Shown piece after piece: positions 35,706 to 47,980 of a stretch of 64,000 bases of DNA. The notes below the pieces were generated by a model that made no database searches, was not told the DNA's origin, and saw nothing but the letters and a program-made list of their open reading frames with translations. The position numbers were made by a program, and so were the translations under genes. The stretch is from the NCBI GenBank assembly GCA_920105625.2, contig OV050031.1, positions 79,369,995 through 79,433,994 on the forward strand, read 5' to 3'. Numbering within the stretch: position 1 is the stretch's first letter; each line of letters starts with the position of its first letter. Source of the stretch: Clusia tigrina (Eukaryota; Arthropoda; Insecta; Diptera; Clusiidae).

Positions 35706-36730
35706 GCCTATATCTACCCCTATCTGCCTCATTAGGCGCCTCAGTCGGCGTCGCAGCCTCTGTCAGCATCTCTATAGGCGTCTCAGTCACTGCCGCTGTC
35801 GATTGAGGGGGTCTGCTGCCTTCTCTATGCCTATATCTACTCCTATCTGCCTCAGCCGTCGTCGCAGACTTTGTCAGCGCCTCTGTAGGCGTGTCAGTCG
35901 CTGCCTTCTCTATGCTTCTATCTGCGTCAGTCGGCGTCTCAGTCGGCGTCTCAGTCGGCGTCGCAGCCTCTATCAGCGTCTCTGTAGTCGTCTCCGTCGC
36001 AGCCGCTCTCGACTGGGTGTGTTTGCTGCCTTACCTATGCCTATATCTACCCCTATCGGCTTGAGTCGGCGTCTCAGTCGGCGTCGCAGCCTCTGTCAGC
36101 GTCTCTGTAGGCCTCTCAGTCGCTGTCGCTGTCGATTGCGGGGTCTGATACCTTCTCTATGCCTATATCTACCCCTATCTGCCTAAGTCGGCGTCTCAGT
36201 CGGCGTCGCAGCCTCTGTCAGCGTCTCTGTAGGCGTCTTAGTCGATGCCGCTGTCGATTGGGGGGTTTGCTGCCTTCTCTATGCCAATATCTACCCCTCT
36301 CTGCCACAGTCGGGGTCTCAGTCTTCGTCGCAGCCTCTGTTAGCGTCACTGTAGGCGTCTCAATCGCTGCCGCTGTCGATTGGGGGGTCTGCTGCCTTCT
36401 CTCTGCCTATATCTACCCCTATCTGCCTCAGTCGGCGTCTCAGTCGGCGTCGCAGCCTCTGTCAGCGTCACTGTAGGCGTCTCAGTCGCTGCCGCTGTCG
36501 ATTGGGTGAGTATTCTGCCTTCTCTATGCCTATATCTACCCCTAGCTGCCTAAGTCGGCGTCTCAGTCGGCGTCGCAGCCTCTGTCAGCGTCACTGTAGG
36601 CGACTGAGCCGTTGCAGCAGTCGATTGTGTGAGTATTCTGCCTTCTCTATGCCTATATCTACCCCTATCTGCCTCAGTAGGCGTCTAAGTCGGCGTCGCA
36701 GCCTCTGTTAGCGTCTCTGTAGGCGTCTCA
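35706..36730 (+). repeat. Partial third copy of the 4,474-bp block
   Basis: The stretch matches 26,576-27,600 at offset 9,130, including the ATTAGGCGCC word at 35,731 and 26,601 and the shortened CTCTATGC-to-CTATCTGCG monomer near 35,905 and 26,783. The match ends where this copy reads CTCAGTCGGCGTCGTAGCC in place of CTCAGTCGCTTCCGCTG. Confidence 0.86.
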
Positions 36731-39349
36731 GTCGGCGTCGTAGCCGCTGTCAGCGTCTCTGTAAGCGTCTCAGTAGCTGCCGCTCTCGATTGGGTGGGTC
36801 TGCTGCCTTCTCTATGCCTATATCTACTCCTATCTACCTCAGTCGGCGTCGCAGCCTCTGTCAGCGTCTCTGTAGGCGTCTCAGTCTCTGCCGCTGTCGA
36901 TTGGGGGTCTGCTGTCTTCTCTATGCCTATATCTACCTTTATCTGCCTCAGTCGGCGTCTCAGTCGGCGTCGCTGCCTCTGTCAGCGTCTCTGTAGGCGT
37001 CTCAGCAGCTGTCGCTGTCGATTGGGGGGTCTGCTGCATTCTCTATTCCTATATCTACCCCTATCTGCCTCAGTCGGCGTCTCAGTCGGCGTCGCTGCCT
37101 CTGTCAGCGTCTCTGTAGGCGTCTCAGCAGCTGTCGCTGTCGATTGGGGGGTCTGCTGCATTCTCTATTCCTATATCTACCCCTATCTGCCTCAGTCGGC
37201 GTCTCAGTCGGCGTAGCAGCCTCTGTCAGCGTCTCTGTAGGCGTCTCAGTCGCTGTCGCTGTCGATTGGGGGGTCTGCTGCCTTCTCTATGCCTATATCT
37301 ACCCCTATCTGCCTCAGTAGGCGTCTAACCCGGCGTCGCAGCCTTTGCCAGCGTCTCTGTAGGCGTCTCAGTCTCTGCCGCTGTCGATTTGGGGGTCTGC
37401 TGCCTCCTCTATACCTATATCTACCCCTATCTGCTTCAGTCGGCGTCTCAGTCGGCGTCGCAGCCTCTTTCAGCGTCTCTGTAGGCGTCTCAGTAGCTGC
37501 CGGTCTCGATTGGGTGGGTCTGCTGCCTTACCTATGCCTATATCTACCCATATCGGCTTGAGACGGCGTCTCAGTCGGCGTCGCAGCCTCTGTCAGCATC
37601 TCTGTGGGCGTCTCAGTCGCTGTCGCTATCGATTGGGGGGTCTGATGCCCTCTCTATGCCTATATCTACCCCTATCTGCCTAAGTCGGCGTCTCAGTCGG
37701 CGTCGCAGCCTCTGTCAGCGTCTCTGTAGGCGTCTCTCTAGGCAACTCAGTCTCTGCCGCTATCGATTTTGGGGTCTGCTGCCTTCTGTATGCTTATATC
37801 TACCCCAATCTGTCTCAGTCGGCGTCGCAGCCTCTGTCAGCGTCTCTGTAGGCGTCTCAGTCGCTGCCGCTGTGGATTGGGAGGTCTGCTGCCTTATCTA
37901 TGCCTATATTTACCTCTATCTGCCTCAGTCGGCGAATCAGTTGGCATCGCAGCCTCTGTCAGCGTCTCTGTAGGCGTCTCAGTCACTGCCGCTGTCGATT
38001 GGGGGGTCTGCTGCCTTCTCTATGCCTATATCTACCCCTATCTGCATCAGTCGGCTTCTCAGTCTGTGTCGCATCCTCTGTAAGCGTCTCTGTAGGCGTC
38101 CCAGTCGCTGCCGCTGTCGATTGAGGGGGTCTGCTGCCTTCTCTATGCCTATATCTACCCCTATCTGCCTCAGCCGGCGTCGCAGACTTTGTCAGCATCT
38201 CTGTAGGCGTGTCAGTCGCTGCCTTCTATATGCCTATATGTACCCCTATCTGCCTCAGTCGGCGTCTCAGTCGGCGTCGCAGCCTCTATCAGCGTCTCTG
38301 TAGTCGTCTCCGTCGCAGCCGCTCTCGACTGGGTGTGTTTGCTGCCTTACCTATGCCTATATCTACCCCTATCGGCTTAAGTCGGCGTCTCAGTCGGCGT
38401 CGCAGCCTCTGCCAGCGTCTCTGTAGGCCTCTCAGTCGCTGTCGCTGTCGATTGCGGGGTCTGATGCCTTCTCTATGCCTATATCTACCCCTATCTGCCT
38501 AAGTCGGCGTCTCAGTCGGCGTCGTAGCCTCTTTCAGCGTCTCTGTAGGCGTCTTAGTCGCTGCCGCTGTCGATTGGGGGGGGTTTGCTGCCTTCTCTAT
38601 GCCAATATCTACTCCTCTCTGCCACAGTCGGGGTCTCAGCCGGCGTCGCAGCCTCTGTTAGCGTCTCTGTTGGCGTCTCAGTCGCTTCCGCTGTCGATTG
38701 AAGGGTCTGCTGCCTTCTCTATTCCTATTCCTACCCCTATCTGCCTCAGTCGGCGTCTCAGTCGGCGTCGCAGCCTCTGTCAGCGTCTCTGTAGGCGTCC
38801 CAGTCGCTGCCGCTGTTGATTGGGGGGTCTGATGCCTTCTCTATGCCTATATCTAACCCTATCTGCCTCAGTCGGCGTCTCAGTCGGCGTCGAAGCCTCT
38901 TTCAGCGTCTCTGTAGGCGTCTCAGTCTCTGCCGCTGTCGATTGGGGGTCTGCTGTCTTCTCTATGCCTATATCTACCCCTATCTGCCTCAGTCGGCGTC
39001 TCAGTCGGCGTCGCAGCCTCTGTCAGTGTCTCTGTAGGCGTCTCAGTCGCTGTCGCTGTCGATTGGGGGGTCTGCTGCCTTCTCTATGCCTATATCTACC
39101 CCTATCTGCCTCAGTACGCGTCTAAGCCGGCGTCGCAGCCTTTGCCAGCGTCTCTGTAGGCGTCTCAGTCTCTGCCGCTGTCGACTTGGGGGTCTGCTGC
39201 ATTCTCTATTCCTATATCTACCCCTATCTGCCTCAGTCGGCGTCTCAGTCGGCGTCGCAGCCTCTGTCTGCGTCTCTGTAGGCTTCTCAGTCGCTGCCGC
39301 TGTCAATTGGGGGGCTGCTGCCTCCTCTATACCTATATCTACCCCTATC
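36530..39349 (+). repeat. About 3,036-bp higher-order repeat, copy 1
   Basis: This copy matches 39,578-42,520. The offset moves 3,048, 3,170, 3,158, 3,036 and finally 3,171. Each step is one monomer of 122 or 123 bp or one 12-mer, or both (for example, 135 is 123 plus 12 at about 41,790-41,925). Copy 1 contains a tandem pair of identical monomers at about 36,943-37,186 that is single in copy 2. Confidence 0.88.
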
Positions 39350-39577
39350 TGCTTCAGTCGGCGTCTCAGTCGGCGTCGCAGCCTCTTTCAGCGTCTCTGT
39401 AGGCGTCTCAGTAGCTGCCGGTCTCGATTGGGTGGGTCTGCTGCCTTACCTATGCCTATATCTACCCATATCGGCTTGAGACGGCGTCTCAGTCGGCGTC
39501 GCAGCCTCTGTCAGCATCTCTGTAGGCGTCCCAGTCGCTGCCGCTGTTGATTGGGGGGTCTGATGCCTTCTCTTTGC

Positions 39578-42520
39578 CTATATCTACCCCTAGCTGCCTA
39601 AGTCGGCGTCTCAGTCGGCGTCGCAGCCTCTGTCAGCGTCACTGTAGGCGACTGAGCCGTTGCAGCAGTCGATTGTGTGAGTATTCTGCCTTCTCTATGC
39701 CTATATCTACCCCTATCTGCCTCAGTAGGCGTCTCAGTCGGCGTCGCAGCCTCTGTTAGCGTCTCTGTAGGCGTCTCAGTCGGCGTCGTAGCCTCTGTCA
39801 GTGTCTCTGTAAGCGTCTCAGTAGCTGCCGCTCTCGATTGGGTGGGTCTGCTGCCTTCTCTATGCCTATATCTACTCCTATCTACCTCAGTCGGCGTCGC
39901 AGCCTCTGTCAGCGTCTCTGTAGGCGTCCCAGTCGCTGCCGCTGTTGATTGGGGGGTCTGATGCCTTCTCTATGCCTATAACTAACCCTATCTGCCTCAG
40001 TCGGCGTCTCAGTCTGCGTCGAAGCCTCTTTCAGCGTCTCTGTAGGCGTCTCAGTTTCTGCCGCTGTCGATTGGGGGTCTGCTGTCTTCTCTATGCCTAT
40101 ATCTACCTTTATCTGCCTCAGTCGGCGTCGCTGCCTCTGTCAGCGTCTCTGTAGGCGTCTCAGCAGCTGTCGCTGTCGATTGGGGGGTCTGCTGCATTCT
40201 CTATTCCTATATCTACCCCTATCTGCCTCAGTCGGCGTCTCAGTCGGCGTCGCAGCCTCTGTCAGCGTCTCTGTAGGCGTCTCAGTCGCTGTCGCTGTCG
40301 ATTGGGGGGTCTGCTGCCTTCTCTATGCCTATATCTACCCCTATCTGCCTCAGTAGGCGTCTAACCCGGCGTCGCAGCCTTTGCCAGCGTCTCTGTAGGC
40401 GTCTCAGTCTCTGCCGCTGTAGATTTGGGGGTCTGCTGCCTCCTCTATACCTATATCTACCCCTATCTGCCTCAGTCGGCGTCTCAGTCGGCGTCGCAGC
40501 CTCTTTCAGCGTCTCTGTAGGCGTCTCAGTAGCTGCCGGTCTCGATTGGGTGGGTCTGCTGCCTTACCTATGCCTATATCTACCCATATCGGCTTGAGAC
40601 GGCGTCTCAGTCGGCGTCGCAGCCTCTGTCAGCATCTCTGTGGGCGTCTCAGTCGCTGTCGCTATCGATTGGGGGGTCTGATGCCCTCTCTATGCCTATA
40701 TCTACCCCTATCTGCCTAAGTCGGCGTCTCAGTCGGCGTCGCAGCCTCTGTCAGCGTCTCTGTAGGCGTCTCTCTAGGCAACTCAGTCTCTGCCGCTATC
40801 GATTTTGGGGTCTGCTGCCTTCTGTATGCTTATATCTACACCAATCTGTCTCAGTCGGCGTCGCAGCCTCTGTCAGCGTCTCTGTAGGCGTCTCAGTCAC
40901 TGCCGCTGTGGATTGGGAGGTCTGCTGCCTTATCTATGCCTATATTTACCTCTATCTGCCTCAGTCGGCGAATCAGTTGGCATCGCAGCCTCTGTCAGCG
41001 TCTCTGTAGGCGTCTCAGTCGCTGCCGCTGTCGATTGGGGGGTCTGCTGCCTTCTCTATGCCTATATCTACCCCTATCTGCATCAGTCGGCTTCTCAGTC
41101 GGTGTCGCATCCTCTGTAAGCGTCTCTGTAGGCGTCCCAGTCGCTGCCGCTGTCGATTGAGGGGGTCTGCTGCCTTCTCTATGCCTATATCTACCCCTAT
41201 CTGCCTCAGCCGGCGTCGCAGACTTTGTCAGCATCTCTGTAGGCGTGTCAGTCGCTGCCTTCTCTATGCCTATATGTACCCCTATCTGCCTCAGTCGGCG
41301 TCTCAGTCGGCGTCGCAGCCTCTATCAGCGTCTCTGTAGTCGTCTCCGTCGCAGCCGCTCTCGACTGGGTGTGTTTGCTGCCTTACCTATGCCTATATCT
41401 ACCCCTATCGGCTTAAGTCGGCGTCTCAGTCGGCGTCGCAGCCTCTGCCAGCGTCTCTGTAGGCCTCTCAGTCGCTGTCGCTGTCGATTGCGGGGTCTGA
41501 TGCCTTCTCTATGCCTATATCTACCCCTATCTGCCTAAGTCGGCGTCTCAGTCGGCGTCGTAGCCTCTTTCAGCGTCTCTGTAGGCGTCTTAGTCGCTGC
41601 CGCTGTCGATTGGGGGGGGTTTGCTGCATTCTCTATGCCAATATCTACTCCTCTCTGCCACAGTCGGGGTCTCAGCCGGCGTCGCAGCCTCTGTTAGCGT
41701 CTCTGTTGGCGTCTCAGTCGCTTCCGCTGTCGATTGAAGGGTCTGCTGCCTTCTCTATTCCTATTCCTACCCCTATCTGCCTCAGTCGGCGTCTCAGTCG
41801 GCGTCTCAGTCGGCGTCGCAGCCTCTGTCAGCGTCTCTGTAAGCGTCTCAGTAGCTGCCGCTCTCGATTGGGTGGGTCTGCTGCCTTACCTATGCCTATA
41901 TCTACCCCTATCGGCTTGAGTCGGCGTCTCAGTCGGCGTCGCAGCCTCTGTCAGCGTCTCTGTAGGCGTCCCAGTCGCTGCCGCTGTTGATTGGGGGGTC
42001 TGATGCCTTCTCTATGCCTATATCTAACCCTATCTGCCTCAGTCGGCGTCTCAGTCGACGTCGAAGCCTCTTTCAGCGTCTCTGTAGGCGTCTCAGTCTC
42101 TGCCGCTGTCGATTGGGGGTCTGCTGTCTTCTCTATGCCTATATCTACCCCTATCTGCCTCAGTCGGCGTCTCAGTCGGCGTCGCAGCCTCTGTCAGTGT
42201 CTCTGTAGGCGTCTCAGTCGCTGCCGCTGTCGATTGGGGGGTCTGCTGCCTTCTCTATGCCTATATCTACCCCTATCTGCCTCAGTACGCGTCTAAGCCG
42301 GCGTCGCAGCCTTTGCCAGCGTCTCTGTAGGCGTCTCAGTCTCTGCCGCTGTCGAATTGGGGGTCTGCTGCATTCTCTATTCCTATATCTACCCCTATCT
42401 GCCTCAGTCGGCGTCTCAGTCGGCGTCGCAGCCTCTGTCTGCGTCTCTGTAGGCTTCTCAGTCGCTGCCGCTGTCAATTGGGGGGCTGCTGCCTCCTCTA
42501 TACCTATATCTACCCCTATC
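39578..42520 (+). repeat. About 3,036-bp higher-order repeat, copy 2
   Basis: This is the partner of 36,530-39,349. Most of it is also inside the first copy of the 8,198-bp duplication, so a third copy lies at about 47,931-50,718. The match to copy 1 stops where this copy changes to CCCCTATCGGCTTGAGTCGG. Confidence 0.88.
42120..42241 (+). repeat. Representative 122-bp monomer, plus orientation
   Basis: This copy is exactly 122 bp and differs from the apparent consensus at about two positions (GCTGTC for GCTGCC near the start, CAGTGTC for CAGCGTC in the middle). The consensus has roughly 41 C, 36 T, 33 G and 12 A, which is about 61% GC with a strong T-over-A bias. It holds about ten CpG sites. 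The central part is a run of related 12-mers of the type CGGCGTCTCAGT, one of them extended to 18 bp, followed by GCTGCCGCTGT and a G-run of five to seven. The other end carries the A-containing CTATATCTACCCC segment. Confidence 0.95.
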
Positions 42521-43431
42521 GGCTTGAGTCGGCGTCTCAGTCGGCGTCGCAGCCTCTGTCAGCGTCTCTGTAGGCGTCTCAGTCGCTGCCGCTGTCGATT
42601 GGGGGGTTTGCTGCCTTCTCTATGCCAATATCTACTCCTCTCTGCCACAGTCGGGGTCTCAGTCGGCGTCGCAGCCTCTGTTAGCGTCTCTGTAGGCGTC
42701 TCAGTCGCTTCCGCTGTCGATTGAAGGGTCTGCTGCCTTCTCTATTCCTATACCTACCCCTATCTGCCTCAGTCGGCGTCTCAGTCGGCGTCACAGCCTC
42801 TGTCAGCGTCTCTGTAAGCGTCTCAGTAGCTGCCGCTCTCGATTGGGTGGGTCTGCTGCCTTACCTATGCCTATATCTACCCCTATCGGCTTGAGTCGGC
42901 GTCTCAGTCGGCGTCGCAGCCTCTGTCAGCGTCTCTGTAGGCGTCTCAGTCGCTGCCGCTATTGATTGGGGGGTCTGCTGCCTTCTCTATGCCTATATCT
43001 ACCCCTTTCTACCTCAGTAGGCGTCTCAGCGGGCGTCGCAGCCTCTGCCAGCGTCTCTGTAGGCGTCTCGGTCTCTGCCGCTGTCGATTGGGGGGTCTGA
43101 TGCCTTCTCTATTCCAATATCTACCCCTATCTGCCTCAGTCGGCGTCTCAGTCGGCGTCGCAGCCTCTGTCAGCGTCCTGTAGGCGTCCCAGTTGCTGCC
43201 GCTGTTGATCGGGGGGTCTGATGCCTTCTCTACGCCTATATTGAACCCTATCTGCCTCAGTCGGCGTCTCAGTCGGCGTCGAAGCCTCTTTCAGCGTCTC
43301 TGTAGGCGTCTCAGTCTCTGCCGCTGTCGATTGGGGGTCTGCTGTCTTCTCTATGCCTATATCTACCCCTATCTGCCTCAGTCGGCGTCTCAGTCGGCGT
43401 CGCAGCCTCTGTTAGTGTCTCTCTAGGCGTC

Positions 43432-43446
43432 TCAGTCGCTGTCGCT
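43432..43446 (+). repeat. 6-bp length difference between the 8.2-kb copies
   Basis: Copy 1 has CGCTGTCGCTGTCG here and copy 2 has CGCTGTCG near 51,630. The lost six bases are one unit of a two-copy GCTGTC repeat, so simple slippage explains it. It is the only length change I found between the two copies. Confidence 0.88.
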
Positions 43447-46400
43447 GTCGATTGGGGGGTCTGCTGCCTTCTCTATGCCTATATCTACCCCTATCTGCCT
43501 CAGTACGCGTCTAAGCCGGCGTCGCAGCCTTTGCCAGCGTCTCTGTAGGCGTCTCAGTCTCTGCCGCTGTCGATTTGGGGGTCTGCTGCATTCTCTATTC
43601 CTATATCTACCCCTATCTGCCTCAGTCGGCGTCTCAGTCGGCGTCGCAGCCTCTGTCTGCGTCTCTGTAGGCTTCTCAGTCGCTGCAGCTGTCAATTGGG
43701 GGGCTGCTGCCTCGTCTATACCTATATCTACCCCTATCTCCTTCAGTCGACGTCTCAGTCGGCGTCGCAGCCTCTTTCAGCGTCTCTGTAGGCGTCTCAG
43801 TAGCTGCCGGTCTCGATTGGGTGGGTCTGCTGCCTTACCTATGCCTATATCTACCCATACCGGCTTGAGACGGCGTCTCAGTCGGCGTCGCAGCCTCTGT
43901 CAGCATCTCTGTAGGCGTCTCAGTCGCTGTCGCTATCGATTGGGGGGGTCTGATGCCCTCTCTATGCCTATATCTACCCGTATCTGCCTAAGTCGGCATC
44001 TCAGTCGGCGTCGCAGCCTCTGTCAGCGTCTCTGTAGGCGTCTCTCTAGGCAACTCAGTCTCTGCCGCTATCGATTTTGGGGTCTGCTGCCTTCTGTATG
44101 CTTATATCTACCCCAATCTGTCTCAGTCGACGTCGCAGCCTCTGTCAGCGTCTCTGTAGGCGTCTCAGTCGCTGCCGCTGTGGATTGGGATGTCTGCTGC
44201 CTTATCTATGCCTATATTTACCTCTATCTGCCTCAGTCGGCGAATCAGTTGGCATCGCAGCCTCTGTCAGCGTCTCTGTAGGCGTCTCAGTCACTGCCGC
44301 TGTCGATTGGGGGTCTGCTGCCTTCTCTATGCCTATATCTACCCCTATCTGCATCAGTCGGCTTCTCAGTCGGCGTCGCAGCCTCTGTCAGCGTCTCTGT
44401 AGGCGTCCCAGTCGCTGCCGCTGTTGATTGGGGGGTCTGTTGCCTTCTCTATGCCTATATCTACCCCTTTCTGCCTCAGTAGGCGTCTCAGCGGGCGTCG
44501 CAGTCTCTGCCAGCGTCTCTGTAGGCGTCTCAGTCTCTGCCGCTGTCGATTGGGGGGTCTGATGCCTTCTCTATTCCTATATCTACCCCTATCTGCCTCA
44601 GTCGGCGTCTCAGTCGGCGTCGCAGCCTCTGTCAGCGTCACTGTAGGCGTCTCAATCGCTGCGGCTGTCGATTGGGTGAGTATTCTGCCTTCTCTATGCC
44701 TATATCTAACCCTAGCTGCCTAAGTCGGCGTCTCAGTCACTGCCGCTGTCGATTGGGGGGTCTGCTGCCTTCTCTATGCCTATATCTACCCCTATCTGCA
44801 TCAGTCGGCTTCTCAGTCGGTGTCGCATCCTCTGTAAGCGTCTCTGTAGGCGTCCCAGTCGCTGCCGCTGTTGATTGGGGTGGTCTGCCGCCTTCTCTAT
44901 GCCTATATCTACCCCTATCTGCCTCAGTAGCCGTCTCAGTCAGCGTCGCAGCCTCTGTCAGCGTCTCTGTAGGCGTCTCAGTCTCTGCCGCTGTCGATTG
45001 GGGGGTCTGCTGCCTTCTCTATTCCTATATCTACCCCTATCTGCCTCAGTCGGCATTTCAGTGGGCGTCGCAGACTCTGTCAGCGTCTCTGTAGGCGTCC
45101 CAGTCGCTGCCGCTGTTGATTGGGGGGTCTGCTGCCTTCTCTATGCCTATATCTACCCCTATCTGCCTCAGTAGGTGTCTCAGCGGGCGTCACAGCCTCT
45201 GTCAGCATCTCTGTAGGCGTCTCAGTCACTGCCGCTGTCGATTGGGGGTCTGCTGCCTCCTCTATGCCTATATCTACCCCTATCTGCCTCAGTCGGCATC
45301 GCAGCCTCTGTTAGCGTCTCTGTAGGCGTCTCAGTCACTGCCGCTATCGATTGGGGGGTCTGCTGCCTTCTGCCTATAGCTACCCCTATCTGCCTCAGTC
45401 GACGTCTCAGTCGGCGTCGCAGCCTCTGTCAGCGTCACTGTAGGCGACTCAGCCGATGCCGCTGTCGATTGGGTGAGTCTTCTGCCTTCTCTATGCCTAT
45501 ATCTACCCCTATCTGCCTCAGTCGCCGTCTCAGTCGGCGTCGCAGCCTCTGTCAGCGTCACTGTAGGCGACTCAGCCGATGCCGCTGTCGATTGGGTGAG
45601 TCTTCTGCCTTCTCTATGCCTATATCTACCCCTATCTGCCTCAGTCGGCATCTCAGTCGGCTTCGCAGACTCTGTTAGCGTCTCTATAAGGGTCTCAGTC
45701 GCTGTCGCTGTCGATTGGGTGATCTGATGCCTTCTCTATGCCTATATCTAGCCCTATCTGTATAAGTCTGCGTCTCAGTCAACGTCGCAGCCTCTGTCAG
45801 CATCTCTGTAGGCGTCTCAGTCGCTGCCGCTGTCGATTGGGGGGTCTGCTGCCTCCTCTATGCCTATATCTACCCCTATCTGCCTCAGTCGGCGTCGCAG
45901 CCTCTGTTAGCGTCTCTGTAGGCGTCTCAGTCGCTGCCGCTATCTATTGGGGGGTCTGCTGCCTTCTGCCAATAGCTACCCCTATCTGCCTCATTCGACG
46001 TCTCAGTCGGCGTCGCAGCCTCTGTCAGCGTCTTTGTAGGTGTCTCAGTCGCTGCCGTTGTCGATTTGGGGGGGTCTGATGCCTTCTCTATGCCTATATT
46101 TAACCCTATCTGCCTCAGTCGGCGTCTCAGTCGGCGTCGAAGCCTCTTTCAGCGTATCTTTAGGCGTCTCAGTCTCTGCCGTTATCGATTGGGGAATCTG
46201 CTGCTTTCTCTATGCCTATATTTTCCCCTATCTGCCTCAGTCGGCGTCTCAGTCGGCATCGCAGCCTCTGTCAGCGTCACTGTAGCCGTCTCAGCCGTTG
46301 CCGCTTTCTATTGGGTGAGTCTTCTGCCTTCTCTATGCCTATATCTACCCCTATCTGAATCAGTCGGCGTCTCAGTCGGCGTCGCAGCCTCTGTTAGCGT

Positions 46401-47070
46401 CTCTGTAGGCTTCTCAGTCGCTGCCGCTGTCGATTGGGGGTCTGCTGCCTTCTCTATGCCTATATCTAACCCTATCTGCCTCAGTCGGCGTCGAAGCCTT
46501 TTTCAACGCCTTTGTAGGCATCTCTGTAGGCGTCTCTGTAGGCGTCTCAGTCTCTGCCGCTATCGAATGGGGGTCTGCTGCCTTCTCCATGCCTATATCT
46601 ACCCCTATCTGCCTCAGTCGGCGTCTCAGTCAGCGGTGCAGCCTCTGTCAGCGTCACTGTAGGCGTCTCAACCGTTGCCGCTATCGATTGGGGTAGTCTG
46701 ATGCCTTCTCTATGCCTATATCTACCCCTATCTGCCTCAGTCGGCGTCTCAGTCGGCGTCGCAGCCTCTGTCAGCGTCACTGTAGGCGACTCAGCCGATG
46801 CCGCTGTCGATTGGGTGAGTCTTCTGCCTTCTCCATGCCTATATCTACCCCTATCTGCCTCAGTCGGCGTCTCAGTCGGCGTCGCAGCCTCTGTCAGCGT
46901 CTCTGTAGGCGTCTCAGTCACTGCCGCTGTCGATTGGGGGTCTGCTGCCTTCTCTATGCCTATATCTACCCCTATCTGCATCAGTCGGCTTCTCAGTCGG
47001 TGTCGCATCCTCTGTAAGCGTCTCTGTAGGCGTCCCAGTCGCTGCCGCTGTTGATTGGGGGGTCTGCCGC

Positions 47071-47090
47071 CTTCTCTACCCCTATCTGCC
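47071..47090 (+). repeat. Monomer lacking the ATGCCTATATCT 12-mer
   Basis: The sequence CGCCTTCTCTACCCCTATC lacks the twelve bases normally found between TTCTCT and ACCCC. The sister site is at 55,263 in the second 8.2-kb copy. Most monomers supply an ATG at this place, so this one loses it. Confidence 0.88.
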
Positions 47091-47930
47091 TCAGTAGCCG
47101 TCTCAGTCAGCGTCGCAGCCTCTGCCAGCGTCTCTGTAGGCGTCTCAGTCTCTGCCGCTGTCGATTGGGGGGTCTGCTGCCTTCTCTATTCCTATATCTA
47201 CCCCTATCTGCCTCAGTCGGCATCGCAGCCTCTGTTAGCGTCTCTGTAGGCGTCTCAGTCACTGCCGCTATCGATTGGGGGGTCTGCTGCCTTCTGCCTA
47301 TAGCTACCCCTATCTGCCTCAGTCGACGTCTCAGTCGGCGTCGCAGCCTCTGTCAGCGTCTCTGTAGGTGTCTCAGTCGCTGCCACTGTCGATTGGGGGG
47401 TCAGCTGCCTTCTCTTTGCCTATATCTACCCCTATCTGCCTCGGTCGTCGTCTCAGTCGGCGTCGCAGCCTCTGTCAGCGTCACTGTAGGCGACTCAGCC
47501 GATGCCGCTGTCGATTGGGTGAGTCTTCTGCCTTCTCTATGCCTATATCTACCCCTATCTGCCTCAGTCGGCGTCTCAGTCGGCGTCGCAGCCTCTGTCA
47601 GCGTCACTGTAGGCGACTCAGCCGATGCCGCTGTCGATTGGGTGAGTCTTCTGCCTTCTCTATGCCTATATCTACCCCTATCTGCCTCAGTCGGCGTCTC
47701 AGTCGGCTTCGCAGACTCTGTTAGCGTCTCTATAAGGGTCTCAGTCGCTGTCGCTGTCGATTGGGTGATCTGATGCCTTCTCTATGCCTATATCTAGCCC
47801 TATCTGTATAAGTCTGCGTCTCAGTCAACGTCGCAGCCTCTGTCAGCATCTCTGTAGGCGTCTCAGTCGCTGCCGCTGTCGATTGGGGGGTCTGCTGCCT
47901 CTCTCTATGCCTATATCTACCCCTATCTGC

Positions 47931-47980
47931 CTCAGTCGGCGTCGCAGCCTCTGTTAGCGTCTCTGTAGGCGTCTCAGTCG
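47931..47980 (+). other. Inferred crossover interval of the 8.2-kb duplication
   Basis: This stretch reads the same as about 39,733-39,782 and about 56,121-56,167. Left of it the sequence follows the right end of the unit (GCCTCTCTCTATGCC, as at 56,090). Right of it the sequence follows the left end (CGTCGTAGCCTCTGTCAGTG, as at 39,784). It is therefore the hybrid monomer expected at the centre of an unequal crossover. Confidence 0.88.

Larger units (their letters stand above)
39733..47930 (+). repeat. 8,198-bp tandem duplication, copy 1
   Basis: Landmarks recur exactly 8,198 bases later until about 43,430, then 8,192 bases later to the end. The change is one 6-bp loss in copy 2 (GTCGCTGTCGCTGTCGATTG against GTCGCTGTCGATTG). 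By eye I find about 16 substitutions in 8.2 kb, for example CACAGCC at 42,790 against CGCAGCC, which is about 99.8% identity. This is the longest and cleanest repeat of the window. It carries about 67 monomers and swallows older repeats such as the 3,036-bp block. Confidence 0.95.

Noticed and set aside
42230..42241. G-quadruplex from the G-run
   Set aside because: There is only one G-run of five to seven per 122 bp on that strand, so four runs do not come close enough to form an ordinary quadruplex.
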